Made by a program: the position numbers and the translations under genes. Of a stretch of 39,176 nt of DNA, positions 25,687-33,123 are shown piece by piece. Position 1 is the first letter of the stretch. Every line of letters begins with the position of its first letter. A model generated the notes under the pieces. That model was given only the letters and a program-made list of their open reading frames with translations, ran no database searches and had not been told where the DNA came from. Source of the stretch: a bacterium (GTDB lineage: Bacteria > Bacillota_I > Bacilli_A > RF39 > UBA660); contig JAUNMG010000012.1 of assembly GCA_030531905.1 (NCBI GenBank), positions 1 through 39,176 on the forward strand. Reading direction: 5' to 3'.

Positions 25687-27086
25687 TAATATTCACCTCG
25701 TCTTTTATTTGTAGTTAGTAAAACATTACGATACTTTTTTCCTTCATTTTTAGTTTTTATAATAGCGTCTTTTTGTTCCTTTTTTATGAATGGTGAAAAT
25801 GGAGCAAGATAAGGTTTATTAAAAGGAGCAAGAGTAATTAATTTAAATAAAAGGTAAACTGCTCCTAAATAAATTCCATAAATTCCAAGGATAGATGCGA
25901 TTAAAATAAAGATAATTCGATAAATTCTAATAGCGTTAATAAGTTCAATTGAGGTAAAGACAAATGAAGCAATAGATGAGATTGCGATTACTATTATCAT
26001 AATAGGGGACATTATACCTGCTGATACAGCGGCATCTCCTAATATTAATCCTCCTAAAATTGATATTGCACTACCAGTAGTAGATGACATTCTTAAGTCA
26101 CTTTCTCTTAAGACTTCAAATGATAAAATCATAAACAAAGCTTCAATAGTCGCAGGAAATGGAACCGATGCTCTTTGGGCTTTTAATAAAAGTAAGAGGG
26201 ATAAAAAACAAGAATCTTGGTTATAGGTAGTAATGGCAATATAATAAGCAGGCACGAATATTGCTATAAAGAAAGCAAACATTCTAACAATTCTAATAAA
26301 AGTAGTGTTAAAAGATTTTTGATAATAATCATCAACTGTATGAAAATAATCAACAAAGAAGTTAGGTAAAATAATCGCATATGATGACATATCTACTAAG
26401 ATAACAGCCTTTCCTTCTAAAAGTGCCATTGAAACTTTATCAGGACGTTCAGTTAGAATGACTGTAGGAAATAAATTATCACTTTCCAACTTATCTTTTA
26501 GATAACTAGAATCAATTATGCCATCAATATTAATGCTTTTTAATTTCTTTTCTATATCGTTAATAAGCTTTTTATCAACAATATCATTCATATAAATAAG
26601 ACCCATTTTAGTTTCTGTTTTAGTACCTAGATTAATCTCATTCCACCATAAATTATTTGACTTTATTCTTCTTCTAATAAGACCTAGATTAGTATTGAAG
26701 TTTTCTGAAAAAGAATCTTTCGGACCGGTTAAGGATAATTCACTTTCTATAGTTGTAACTCCTCGTTCTAAACTTTTTTTAACCTCAACTGAAAGAATTT
26801 TATCATTTATAATGATAACTAAAAATCCTTTATTTAAGTAAGTAGTCATTTCTTCTTTAGTTATATCTTTAATATTACAAGCTGGAAGATTGTCTTCTAT
26901 TTTTTTTAACTGTTTTTTTGAAAGAAGTACTAACTCTTTTAAAATAAATTCTCCAATATCATCATTGCTAGTTAATACTTCATTAAACACAAGTAATATA
27001 TTAGTATTTGAAACAGTTAGTTCTTTATAAATATAATCTTTTGATGCACCAGTTTCTTCTTTAATAAGTTTAATATATTTATTCAT
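25686..27086 (-). CDS. gerKA: GerA-type spore germination receptor subunit A
   Basis: 466 residues. The N-terminal cytoplasmic domain (about 1-240) precedes about five membrane segments. Hallmarks of GerAA/GerKA are present: the motif PFPATIEALFMILSFEVLRE near 305, DLRMSSTTGSAISILGGLILGDAAV near 330, and FKLITLAPFNKPYLAPFSP near the end. Full length for the family. The gene order A-C-B matches the gerK arrangement rather than gerA (A-B-C). It is divergent from the methyltransferase gene, with AGGTGAAG before its ATG. It implies a spore-forming ancestry or lifestyle, though no other sporulation gene is in the window. Confidence 0.88.
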   Translation of the reverse strand: MNKYIKLIKEETGASKDYIYKELTVSNTNILLVFNEVLTSNDDIGEFILKELVLLSKKQLKKIEDNLPACNIKDITKEEMTTYLNKGFLVIIINDKILSVEVKKSLERGVTTIESELSLTGPKDSFSENFNTNLGLIRRRIKSNNLWWNEINLGTKTETKMGLIYMNDIVDKKLINDIEKKLKSINIDGIIDSSYLKDKLESDNLFPTVILTERPDKVSMALLEGKAVILVDMSSYAIILPNFFVDYFHTVDDYYQKSFNTTFIRIVRMFAFFIAIFVPAYYIAITTYNQDSCFLSLLLLLKAQRASVPFPATIEALFMILSFEVLRESDLRMSSTTGSAISILGGLILGDAAVSAGIMSPIMIIVIAISSIASFVFTSIELINAIRIYRIIFILIASILGIYGIYLGAVYLLFKLITLAPFNKPYLAPFSPFIKKEQKDAIIKTKNEGKKYRNVLLTTNKRRGEY

Positions 27087-27129
27087 CTATCTTCACCTAA
27101 TTATAGTATGGTAGATTTTAAAAGAAGTA

Positions 27130-27138
27130 TGCTATAAT
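27130..27138 (+). promoter_or_regulatory. Extended -10 promoter of the methyltransferase gene
   Basis: TGCTATAAT, a consensus extended -10, 19 bases before the ATG at 27157. On the opposite strand a TATAAT (27100-27105, read on minus) could serve the ger operon. Confidence 0.6.
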
Positions 27139-27156
27139 AAGAGCGAGGATGATTAG

Positions 27157-28371
27157 ATGAAAGTTTTAAGATTAGATCATTATGGTCGCGGAATTGTTAA
27201 TGTTAATAATAAAGTTTGTTTTGTAGAAAATGCTTTAAAAGATGAAGAAGTTGAAATTAATATAAAAAAGGAAAATAAAAAATTTTTACTAGGTGAAGCA
27301 AGAACAATCAGTAATATTAGTGTTGAAAGAGTAAAACCTAAATGTAAATATTATGGATTATGTGGTGGTTGTAATTTAGAACATATGAGTCTTCTTTTAC
27401 AAGAAAAATTTAAATGTGAAAAGATTGAAAATATTTTAGAAAGAACTTTAAAAAGAAAAGTTATGATAGAACAGTTTGTTAAACTTAATGATTATAATTA
27501 TCGTAATAAAGTAGTTTTACATGTAGAAAAAGAAAAATTAGGTTTTTTTGAGAAAAAGACTAATAGTCTAATTGATATAGATGAGTGCTTACTTCTTGAC
27601 TTTAAAATAAATGCTATTATTAAAAAGCTAAGAGATTATATTAAGAATGAACATGATATTAAGACTATTACGATAAAACTTGGAAATAAAACAAATGAAG
27701 TAATGCTTATCATAGAAGGTAGTGTTAATGATTATGAAAGTTTACTAAAACTATGCGATGTTTTATTCATTAACGATAAATGTTTTTCTAAAAAGGATTA
27801 TATAACTTCGTTTATTGGTAGTAAGAAATATTTAGTTAGAAAAAATAGTTTCTTTCAAATAAATTATTTAATTTCAACAGCTATGTATGATGAGATTAAA
27901 AAGCATGTTGTTGATAGTAAATCTTCTAATGTTTTAGATTTATATTGTGGTTCTGGGACTATTGGAATTTATATAAGTGATGTTGTAGATAACGTTATTG
28001 GAGTAGAAGTTGTTAATGATTCTATAAAATCAGCAAAAGAAAACAAAGAAATTAATAATTGTCAAAATATAGAGTTTCTTTTAGGAAAAGCAGAGGATAA
28101 AATTGATTCTATTTCTAATAATAATATAGATACTATTATAGTAGATCCTCCACGTAGTGGATTACATAAAAAAGTCATTAATTCTTTACAAAAAATAAAT
28201 CCAAAGACTATAATCTATGTATCATGTGATCCAATGACTATGGCAAGAGATATAGATTTGTTAAGTAATAATTATGAATTAAAAAGAGTTTCTATTTATG
28301 ATATGTTTCCAAATACATATCACGTTGAATGTGTGTCTGTACTACATCGAAAAAACTTGAAAAATAAGTGA
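27157..28371 (+). CDS. rlmCD: 23S rRNA (uracil-5-)-methyltransferase, RlmCD/TrmA family
   Basis: SAM-dependent methyltransferase making m5U in 23S rRNA. The 404 residues carry an N-terminal TRAM-like region, a 4Fe-4S site with CKYYGLCGGC near 62-71 and a fourth Cys likely in IDECLLLD, the SAM-binding DLYCGSGTIGIYI near 266, and the catalytic region VDPPRSGLH near 328 plus YVSCDPMTMARDI near 352 (nucleophile Cys in SCDP). The iron-sulfur motif separates it from TrmA. In low-GC Firmicutes one enzyme often serves both U747 and U1939 (RlmCD); which site is used here cannot be told. Confidence 0.9.
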   Translation: MKVLRLDHYGRGIVNVNNKVCFVENALKDEEVEINIKKENKKFLLGEARTISNISVERVKPKCKYYGLCGGCNLEHMSLLLQEKFKCEKIENILERTLKRKVMIEQFVKLNDYNYRNKVVLHVEKEKLGFFEKKTNSLIDIDECLLLDFKINAIIKKLRDYIKNEHDIKTITIKLGNKTNEVMLIIEGSVNDYESLLKLCDVLFINDKCFSKKDYITSFIGSKKYLVRKNSFFQINYLISTAMYDEIKKHVVDSKSSNVLDLYCGSGTIGIYISDVVDNVIGVEVVNDSIKSAKENKEINNCQNIEFLLGKAEDKIDSISNNNIDTIIVDPPRSGLHKKVINSLQKINPKTIIYVSCDPMTMARDIDLLSNNYELKRVSIYDMFPNTYHVECVSVLHRKNLKNK

Positions 28372-28514
28372 TTTAAAAAAATAAAAAATTAGAAATTTTA
28401 TAAAAATTGAAAGATTTAATCAATAGGTTGTCTGAAGAGTATATGTTTCTACATACCACATTACTTATATAAAGATATACTAACTAAAAATTAATTTGAG
28501 AGGATATGAGATAT

Positions 28515-29465
28515 ATGAATGAAAATTTAATTGGAAATGAAAATAATATTATATTTTATGAAGATGAAGAAGGAAACTCAAAAGTAGAAGTTGTTTTGAA
28601 AGAAGATAATGTTTGGTTAAATGCTAATGCTATTGCAAATTTATTTAATGTTCAAAGACCTGCGATTGTAAAACATATTAACAATATATATAATGATGAA
28701 GAATTAGATAAAAATTCAACTTGTTCCATTTTGGAACAAGTTCAACTTGAAGGAAATCGAAAAGTTTCAAGAAAAAAAGACTACTATAATTTAGATATGA
28801 TTATTTCTATTGGGTTTAGAGTTAATTCCAAAACTGCAATAAAATTTAGAACTTGGGCTAATAAACTAATAAAAGAATATATGGTAAAAGGATTTACTCT
28901 AAATGATGATAGATTTATTAATGGTAATAGATTTGATACAAGATATTTTGATGAATTATTAGAACGTATAAAAGTAATTCGTACAAGTGAAAGAATGGCT
29001 TATCAAAAAATTACAGATATTTTTATTACAACTAGTGTGGATTATGATAAAAAATCTGAAGAAGCTTATGCCTTCTTTAAAATAGTTCAAAACAAATTAC
29101 ACTTTGCTATTACCGGACATACTGCTGCAGAACTTATTTATGAAAGAGCCAGTAGTGAAAAAATACATATGGGACTTACTAATTGGAAAAATAGTCCTGA
29201 TGGATTAATTTATAAATATGATGTTGGAATAGCTAAGAATTACTTAAGCAAAGAAGAATTAAAAAAATTAAATAATTTAACAACATTATTTTTAGATTAT
29301 GCTGATGATATGGCAGAAGAACAAAATATTATGACAATGCAAAAATGGATAGATATAACTGACAAATTAATTTCTTTTAGGGATAAGAAAGTATTGAAAG
29401 ATTCTGGCAAAGTATCTCATAAACAAGCTATAGAAAAAGCAGAAAATGAATATAAAGCAAGATAG
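28515..29465 (+). CDS. RhuM-family protein, C-terminus frameshifted
   Basis: RhuM proteins are widespread but poorly understood; the name comes from a Salmonella SPI-3 gene. The protein shows the usual order: an N-terminal HTH-like part (VWLNANAIANLFNVQRPAIVKHI), then YYNLDMIISIGFRVNSKTAIKFRTWA, YFDELLERIKVIRTSERMAYQKITDI, and a C-terminal helical domain with HTAAELIYERA. ATG 28515 is preferred to 28506, which sits only about 3 bases from AGAGGA. The family tail 'QDREYISxxDxxxKxYL' is present in the next frame (29455-29526, QDREYISSMDEMYKKYLEEN), so a one-base shift near 29452 removes about 22 residues. An 11-bp inverted repeat lies at 28718-28742. Confidence 0.8.
   Translation: MNENLIGNENNIIFYEDEEGNSKVEVVLKEDNVWLNANAIANLFNVQRPAIVKHINNIYNDEELDKNSTCSILEQVQLEGNRKVSRKKDYYNLDMIISIGFRVNSKTAIKFRTWANKLIKEYMVKGFTLNDDRFINGNRFDTRYFDELLERIKVIRTSERMAYQKITDIFITTSVDYDKKSEEAYAFFKIVQNKLHFAITGHTAAELIYERASSEKIHMGLTNWKNSPDGLIYKYDVGIAKNYLSKEELKKLNNLTTLFLDYADDMAEEQNIMTMQKWIDITDKLISFRDKKVLKDSGKVSHKQAIEKAENEYKAR
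28718..28742. repeat. Perfect inverted repeat inside the RhuM gene
   Basis: AACTTGTTCCA-TTT-TGGAACAAGTT: an 11-bp perfect stem with a 3-base centre, around codons 69-76 (STCSILEQV). It lies between the N-terminal HTH-like part and the YYNLDMI block. Confidence 0.85.
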
Positions 29466-29548
29466 AGAATATATTTCAAGTATGGATGAAATGTATAAAA
29501 AATATTTAGAAGAAAATAAAAAATAGTAATTTGCGGAGGAAAGTCAGT

Positions 29549-29979
29549 ATGAAAAAAATTAATATATTGTTGATACTTATATGTAGTATTATTATAATTG
29601 TAGGAAGTATTATATTAATAAATAACAAAGAGCACTATATTACAGATAACGAATATTTATATGATATTGCTTTGAATTATTTAATTAACCAAGATGATGA
29701 AGAGTCAAATTCTGATCATGATAGAGAAAATTATCATTTTTTTGCAACATATGATGGTTTTGGAATAACTGAAAAAAATAATATACAATATATTCAATGT
29801 TCTACAAATTTACTTTTGAAAATAATAAAATAATAAATGTTGAAATTCCAGAAGATGGAAGTAATTATAAAAAATCTATTAAAAAAATGTGTCCAGATAG
29901 TAAAATGATTAATAAAGTTCTTAATTATAATTCAAAGTTAAGCCTAACAAAACAAGTTAATCAATATTATAATAGATAG
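29549..29979 (+). pseudogene. Frameshifted membrane-anchored protein gene of unknown family
   Basis: GGAGGA (29535-29540) precedes ATG 29549. The first frame gives a basic start, a hydrophobic helix (ILLILICSIIIIVGSIILI) and about 75 polar residues, and stops at 29833. The second half continues in the +1 frame from about 29798 with FYKFTFENNKIINVEIPEDG to TAG 29979. The joined reading IQYIQ-FYKFTFENNKIINVEIP is smooth, as in small Firmicutes proteins with an N-terminal anchor, so a single gene was probably split near 29797. I do not recognise the family. It follows the frameshifted RhuM gene closely. Confidence 0.6.
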
Positions 29980-30417
29980 TTAATTTATATATGGATAAAA
30001 ATCTTATCAATTATACACATAGTATCTTTGTAGTTTGTGCATAATATAATACAAAAAAATAACAAACAAGTAGAAAGGCAACTAGCATAATCTACACACA
30101 ATACACGTGGAATCTATATCGCTACTTGAAAGAGAAAGTGTTGAAAAATAAGAAATTTTAAATGTTTTTTTGACTATGTCCTAGGAAAATATGTTTTTCA
30201 GTTTCAAGTTAAAAACTACTTGTAAATAATTTCAATACACAAAAACAGATAAGAAATTAGAAGATTTATATGATGGTAAATTTAATAAATTAAATAAAAC
30301 AAAAAAGACCAAGTAAATAAAAAATATGCATATATTAGAAAGATATATTAATAAAAAATAACTTTGTTCGATTGTATTTATAAGAATAGTATGATATATA
30401 TAAACTGTATTAATTAT

Positions 30418-30536
30418 CTTGCTACGAGTTAATATGACAATTTGGACGCTAAGGTTCTAATTCTTTAAGGCAAGAAAAGAATTATTGCATGTTGCGGGAT
30501 ATCCCTTTCAATAGGATGAAGGGATATCCTTTTTTT
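30418..30536 (+). ncRNA. Putative structured RNA leader before the first ORF6N gene
   Basis: A hairpin TAATTCTTT (30458-30466) / AAAGAATTA (30476-30484) has loop AAGGCAAGA. The loop GCAAG could pair with CTTGC at 30418-30422, or GCAA with TTGC at 30492-30495, forming a pseudoknot. A strong terminator follows at 30497-30536, and the ORF6N start is 23 bases further. The order aptamer-like fold, terminator, gene resembles a riboswitch or attenuator, but it matches no class I know and could equally be a small RNA gene. Structure is inferred by eye. Confidence 0.35.
30497..30536 (+). terminator. Strong terminator built of two GGGATATCC palindromes
   Basis: GGATATCCCTT (30497-30507) / AAGGGATATCC (30519-30529), 11-nt loop, seven Ts. 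Each arm is itself nearly palindromic (GGGATATCCC at 30496-30505, GGGATATCC at 30521-30529), so the site could also be a pair of protein-binding sites. Confidence 0.8.
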
Positions 30537-30559
30537 ATTCTAAAGATGGAGGTTTAATT

Positions 30560-31444
30560 ATGAATGAAATAGTAGAGAAAGATGTTATAAACATTGAAAA
30601 CATGATTTATGAAATTGATGGAAAGGAGGTAATGCTAGATTCTGATTTAGCAAAATTATATAATGTAGAAACAAAAAGGGTTAATGAAGCAGTTAAGAAT
30701 AATCCAGAAAAATTCCCAAGAAGATTTAGTTGGATTCTAACTAATGAAGAAAAAAATAATTTGTGGTCGAAATTTTCGACCGCAAATATAAGTTCTATGT
30801 CTAGATCAAATCCAAGAGTATTTACTGAACAAGGAGTGTATATGCTTGCAACAATACTAAAATCAAAAATAGCTACTGAAGTAAGTATTAGAATAATGGA
30901 TACATTTGTAAAAATGAGACATTACATTAAATATAATGAGCAATTATTACCACGTAAATATTTACTTTTAGAAGAAAAAGTTGATAATAATACAAAGAGA
31001 ATAGATGAATTATTTGACAAGTTTAATCCGAAAGTAATAACTAAAAACTCTATATTTTATAAGAATGATATATATGATGCATACTCAGTTTTAATAGAAA
31101 TTTTTAAATTATCAGAAGAAGAGATAATAATTATTGATAATTACGCTGGAAAAGAATTACTTGATATATTAAGAATAATTCATAAAAAAATCTTAATAGT
31201 TTCGTCTAGTATAGATGAGATTCAAAAGAAAAAATATTTAAAACAGTATAATAATGTATCATTTATAAAAAATGATTCATATCATGACAGATTTATAATT
31301 ATAGATAGAAAAAGAGTATTCCACTCAGGAGCATCATTTAAAGATCTAGGCAATAAATGTTTTGGAATTAATGAAATAGAAAACAAGATTGAAATTGATA
31401 AACTAGTAAATGAAGTTATTAAGAATTGTAGTATAAATAATTAA
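30560..31444 (+). CDS. ORF6N-domain protein with a PLD-like C-terminal domain, copy 1
   Basis: 294 residues; GGAGG before the ATG. The N-terminal ORF6N domain (about 10-115) has IYEIDGKEVMLDSDLAKLYNVETKRVNEAVKNN and the hallmark VFTEQGVYMLATIL; such domains occur in phage antirepressor-type DNA-binding proteins. After a linker helix (LLLEEKVDNNTKRIDELF) the C-terminal part (about 175-285) has IIIIDNYAGKELLDIL and SYHDRFIIIDRKRVFHSGASFKDLG, a phospholipase-D-like fold with HDR in place of HKD. The gene contains an inverted repeat at 30761-30785. A tandem copy follows at 31479. Probably a DNA-binding regulator or mobile-element gene; activity unproven. Confidence 0.8.
   Translation: MNEIVEKDVINIENMIYEIDGKEVMLDSDLAKLYNVETKRVNEAVKNNPEKFPRRFSWILTNEEKNNLWSKFSTANISSMSRSNPRVFTEQGVYMLATILKSKIATEVSIRIMDTFVKMRHYIKYNEQLLPRKYLLLEEKVDNNTKRIDELFDKFNPKVITKNSIFYKNDIYDAYSVLIEIFKLSEEEIIIIDNYAGKELLDILRIIHKKILIVSSSIDEIQKKKYLKQYNNVSFIKNDSYHDRFIIIDRKRVFHSGASFKDLGNKCFGINEIENKIEIDKLVNEVIKNCSINN
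30761..30785. repeat. Inverted repeat inside ORF6N copy 1
   Basis: TTGTGGTCGAAA (30761-30772), centre T, TTTCGACCGCAA (30774-30785). Twelve pairs, one of them T.G. It encodes LWSKFSTA, about codons 68-75, just before the VFTEQG hallmark block. Confidence 0.85.
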
Positions 31445-31478
31445 GACTATTTTTTATTCTAAAGATGGAGGTTTAATT

Positions 31479-32363
31479 ATGAATGAAATAGTAGATAAAG
31501 ATGTTATAAATATTGAAAACATGATTTATGAAATTTATGGAAAGGAGGTAATGTTAGATTCTGATTTAGCAAAATTATATAATGTAGAAACAAAAAGAGT
31601 TAATGAAGCAGTAAATAGAAATAAGGAAAAGTTTCCTAATAGGATATCATGGATAACAAATGATAAAGAAGTTGATGTTTTGTGGTCGCAAAATGCGACC
31701 GCAAATATTAGTTCAAAGTCCAGAACTAATCCTAGAGTATTTACTGAACAAGGAGTGTATATGCTCGCAACAATACTAAAATCAAAAGAGGCAATCCAAA
31801 CCAGTATTAGAATAATGGATACATTTGTAAAAATGAGACATTATATTAATTATAATAAAAATATATTACCTAGACGTTTTTTACTTTTAGAAGAAAAAGT
31901 TGATCATAACACAAAGAGAATAGATGAATTATTTGATAAATTTAATCCAAAAGAAATAACAAAAGATTCTATATTTTTTAAAGGTGATATTTATGATGCT
32001 TATTCTGTACTATTAGAAATATTCAATCTTGCAAAAGATGAAATAATAATTATAGATAATTATGTAGGAAAAGTATTATTAGACGAGCTAAGAAGGATTG
32101 ATAAAAATATAATAATTATTTCATCAAATATAAATGCTAATTTAAGAAAAAAATACTTGAAACAATATAATAATATAAAATTTATAAATAATGATTCTTA
32201 TCATGATAGATTTATCATTATAGATAGAAAAATAGTATTCCACTGTGGAGCATCATTTAAAGATTTAGGAAGAAAATGTTTTGGAATACATGAAATAGAA
32301 AATTCCGTTGAAATCAAAAAACTAATAAATGAAGTTATTAAAAAATGTAGTATAGATAATTAA
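31479..32363 (+). CDS. ORF6N-domain protein with a PLD-like C-terminal domain, copy 2
   Basis: 294 residues, a diverged tandem copy of the gene at 30560. ORF6N domain with LDSDLAKLYNVETKRVNEAV and VFTEQGVYMLATIL; linker LLLEEKVDHNTKRIDELF; PLD-like part with SYHDRFIIIDRKIVFHCGASFKDLG. Compared with copy 1 it has Tyr for Asp in EIYGKE, a different stretch RNKEKFPNRISWITNDKEVD, and WSQNAT for WSKFST at the inverted repeat. Both copies look intact. Starts 35 bases after copy 1 with the same ribosome binding site, so it may be cotranscribed. Confidence 0.8.
   Translation: MNEIVDKDVINIENMIYEIYGKEVMLDSDLAKLYNVETKRVNEAVNRNKEKFPNRISWITNDKEVDVLWSQNATANISSKSRTNPRVFTEQGVYMLATILKSKEAIQTSIRIMDTFVKMRHYINYNKNILPRRFLLLEEKVDHNTKRIDELFDKFNPKEITKDSIFFKGDIYDAYSVLLEIFNLAKDEIIIIDNYVGKVLLDELRRIDKNIIIISSNINANLRKKYLKQYNNIKFINNDSYHDRFIIIDRKIVFHCGASFKDLGRKCFGIHEIENSVEIKKLINEVIKKCSIDN
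31680..31704. repeat. Inverted repeat inside ORF6N copy 2
   Basis: Arms TTGTGGTCGCA (31680-31690) and TGCGACCGCAA (31694-31704), centre AAA, with one T.G pair. Same codons as in copy 1; the outer nine bases of each arm are the same, but the core differs (CAAAATG against AAATTTT) and an A-T pair is replaced by C-G. Confidence 0.85.
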
Positions 32364-32418
32364 TGCTATTTATGATAAGATTTAAATGAAATAGTAAGTT
32401 GCAAGGGAGATTAGAAAA

Positions 32419-32925
32419 ATGAAAATAAGTTTTTTTGTAATATTTATGTTGATAGGCTTAATTCTGTTAATTTTATCATTAATATTTAAGATTAAAGACA
32501 AAAAGATGGTTGAACAATGTATTCTAACAACAAAAGGAAAAGTTATAAAGTACACATTATGGAATAATAATGGAGTACATTTTCCTATAGTAGAGTATAT
32601 TATTAACGGTGTTAAATATAATCAAAGACTTAAATATGGTTGGATTGTAAATAAGTCGTCGTCTTTTAATAAAATAAAAACTAAAGTAGAAAATAATGTT
32701 CAAGAAGAAAGTTTAATAATTAATAGTAATATCCATATTTCTACCAATGTATTAAAAGAACATTTTCCTATAGGCACAGAATTAGATGTTTTTTATAGTC
32801 CACAGAATCCAAATAAAAGCTATGTGATGAGATTTGTAAAAAATCCAGCAGAAAAAGTTTTATTTTTTGTAGGATTACTATTTATTGTTTTAGCATTTAT
32901 TGGACTTGTCTTTTTACCAAAATAG
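32419..32925 (+). CDS. DUF3592-like membrane protein
   Basis: 168 residues. Two membrane helices, at the N-terminus (about 4-25) and C-terminus (about 146-166), enclose a region containing KGKVIKYTLWNNNGVHFPIVEYIINGVKY and later FPIGTELDVFYSPQNPNKSYV. This 'tG.V......Y.pvveY.v.G..y' and 'G..v.v.YdP.nP..s.l' pattern is typical of DUF3592 proteins, whose function is unknown. AAGGGAGAT precedes the ATG. No operon partner is evident. Confidence 0.65.
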   Translation: MKISFFVIFMLIGLILLILSLIFKIKDKKMVEQCILTTKGKVIKYTLWNNNGVHFPIVEYIINGVKYNQRLKYGWIVNKSSSFNKIKTKVENNVQEESLIINSNIHISTNVLKEHFPIGTELDVFYSPQNPNKSYVMRFVKNPAEKVLFFVGLLFIVLAFIGLVFLPK

Positions 32926-33123
32926 AAAGTAGTATACATGTGTATGAAGTTATATATTGATTAAAAATATCACTTGATAGCGTCCATGATAAAGTATTAG
33001 TATAATATAAAATAAGATAGATTATATAAATTAGACTTTGATTTGTCATTAGAAGAAAGTGATAAATAGTAAATTGTTGAATAAAAGACAGAATAAAAAG
33101 TAATAAAATGGAGATGAGAAAAA

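Larger units (their letters stand above)
29980..30559. other. 580-bp region without an intact gene
   Basis: No convincing gene. It contains an inverted repeat CAAGTAG (30067-30073) / CTACTTG (30122-30128) enclosing a partly self-complementary stretch, a lone TATAAT at 30045-30050 without a clear -35, and a short open stretch at about 30246-30317 (TDKKLEDLYDGKFNKLNK, stop TAA) that may be a gene remnant. The last 140 bases hold a structured element and terminator described separately. Confidence 0.5.
30531..32363 (+). repeat. Tandem duplication of the ORF6N gene unit (919-bp period)
   Basis: A 29-base upstream segment ending in GATGGAGGTTTAATT is identical before both start codons (30531-30559 and 31450-31478). 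The coding copies are equal in length (294 codons) and very similar except around codons 45-70 and parts of the PLD-like domain. The second unit lacks the terminator leader. Confidence 0.85.

Noticed and set aside
30453-30480. PreQ1-type riboswitch suggested by GGTTCTA
   Set aside because: The C-rich loop and the conserved A-rich tail of the preQ1-I aptamer are absent, and the downstream gene has no link to queuosine.
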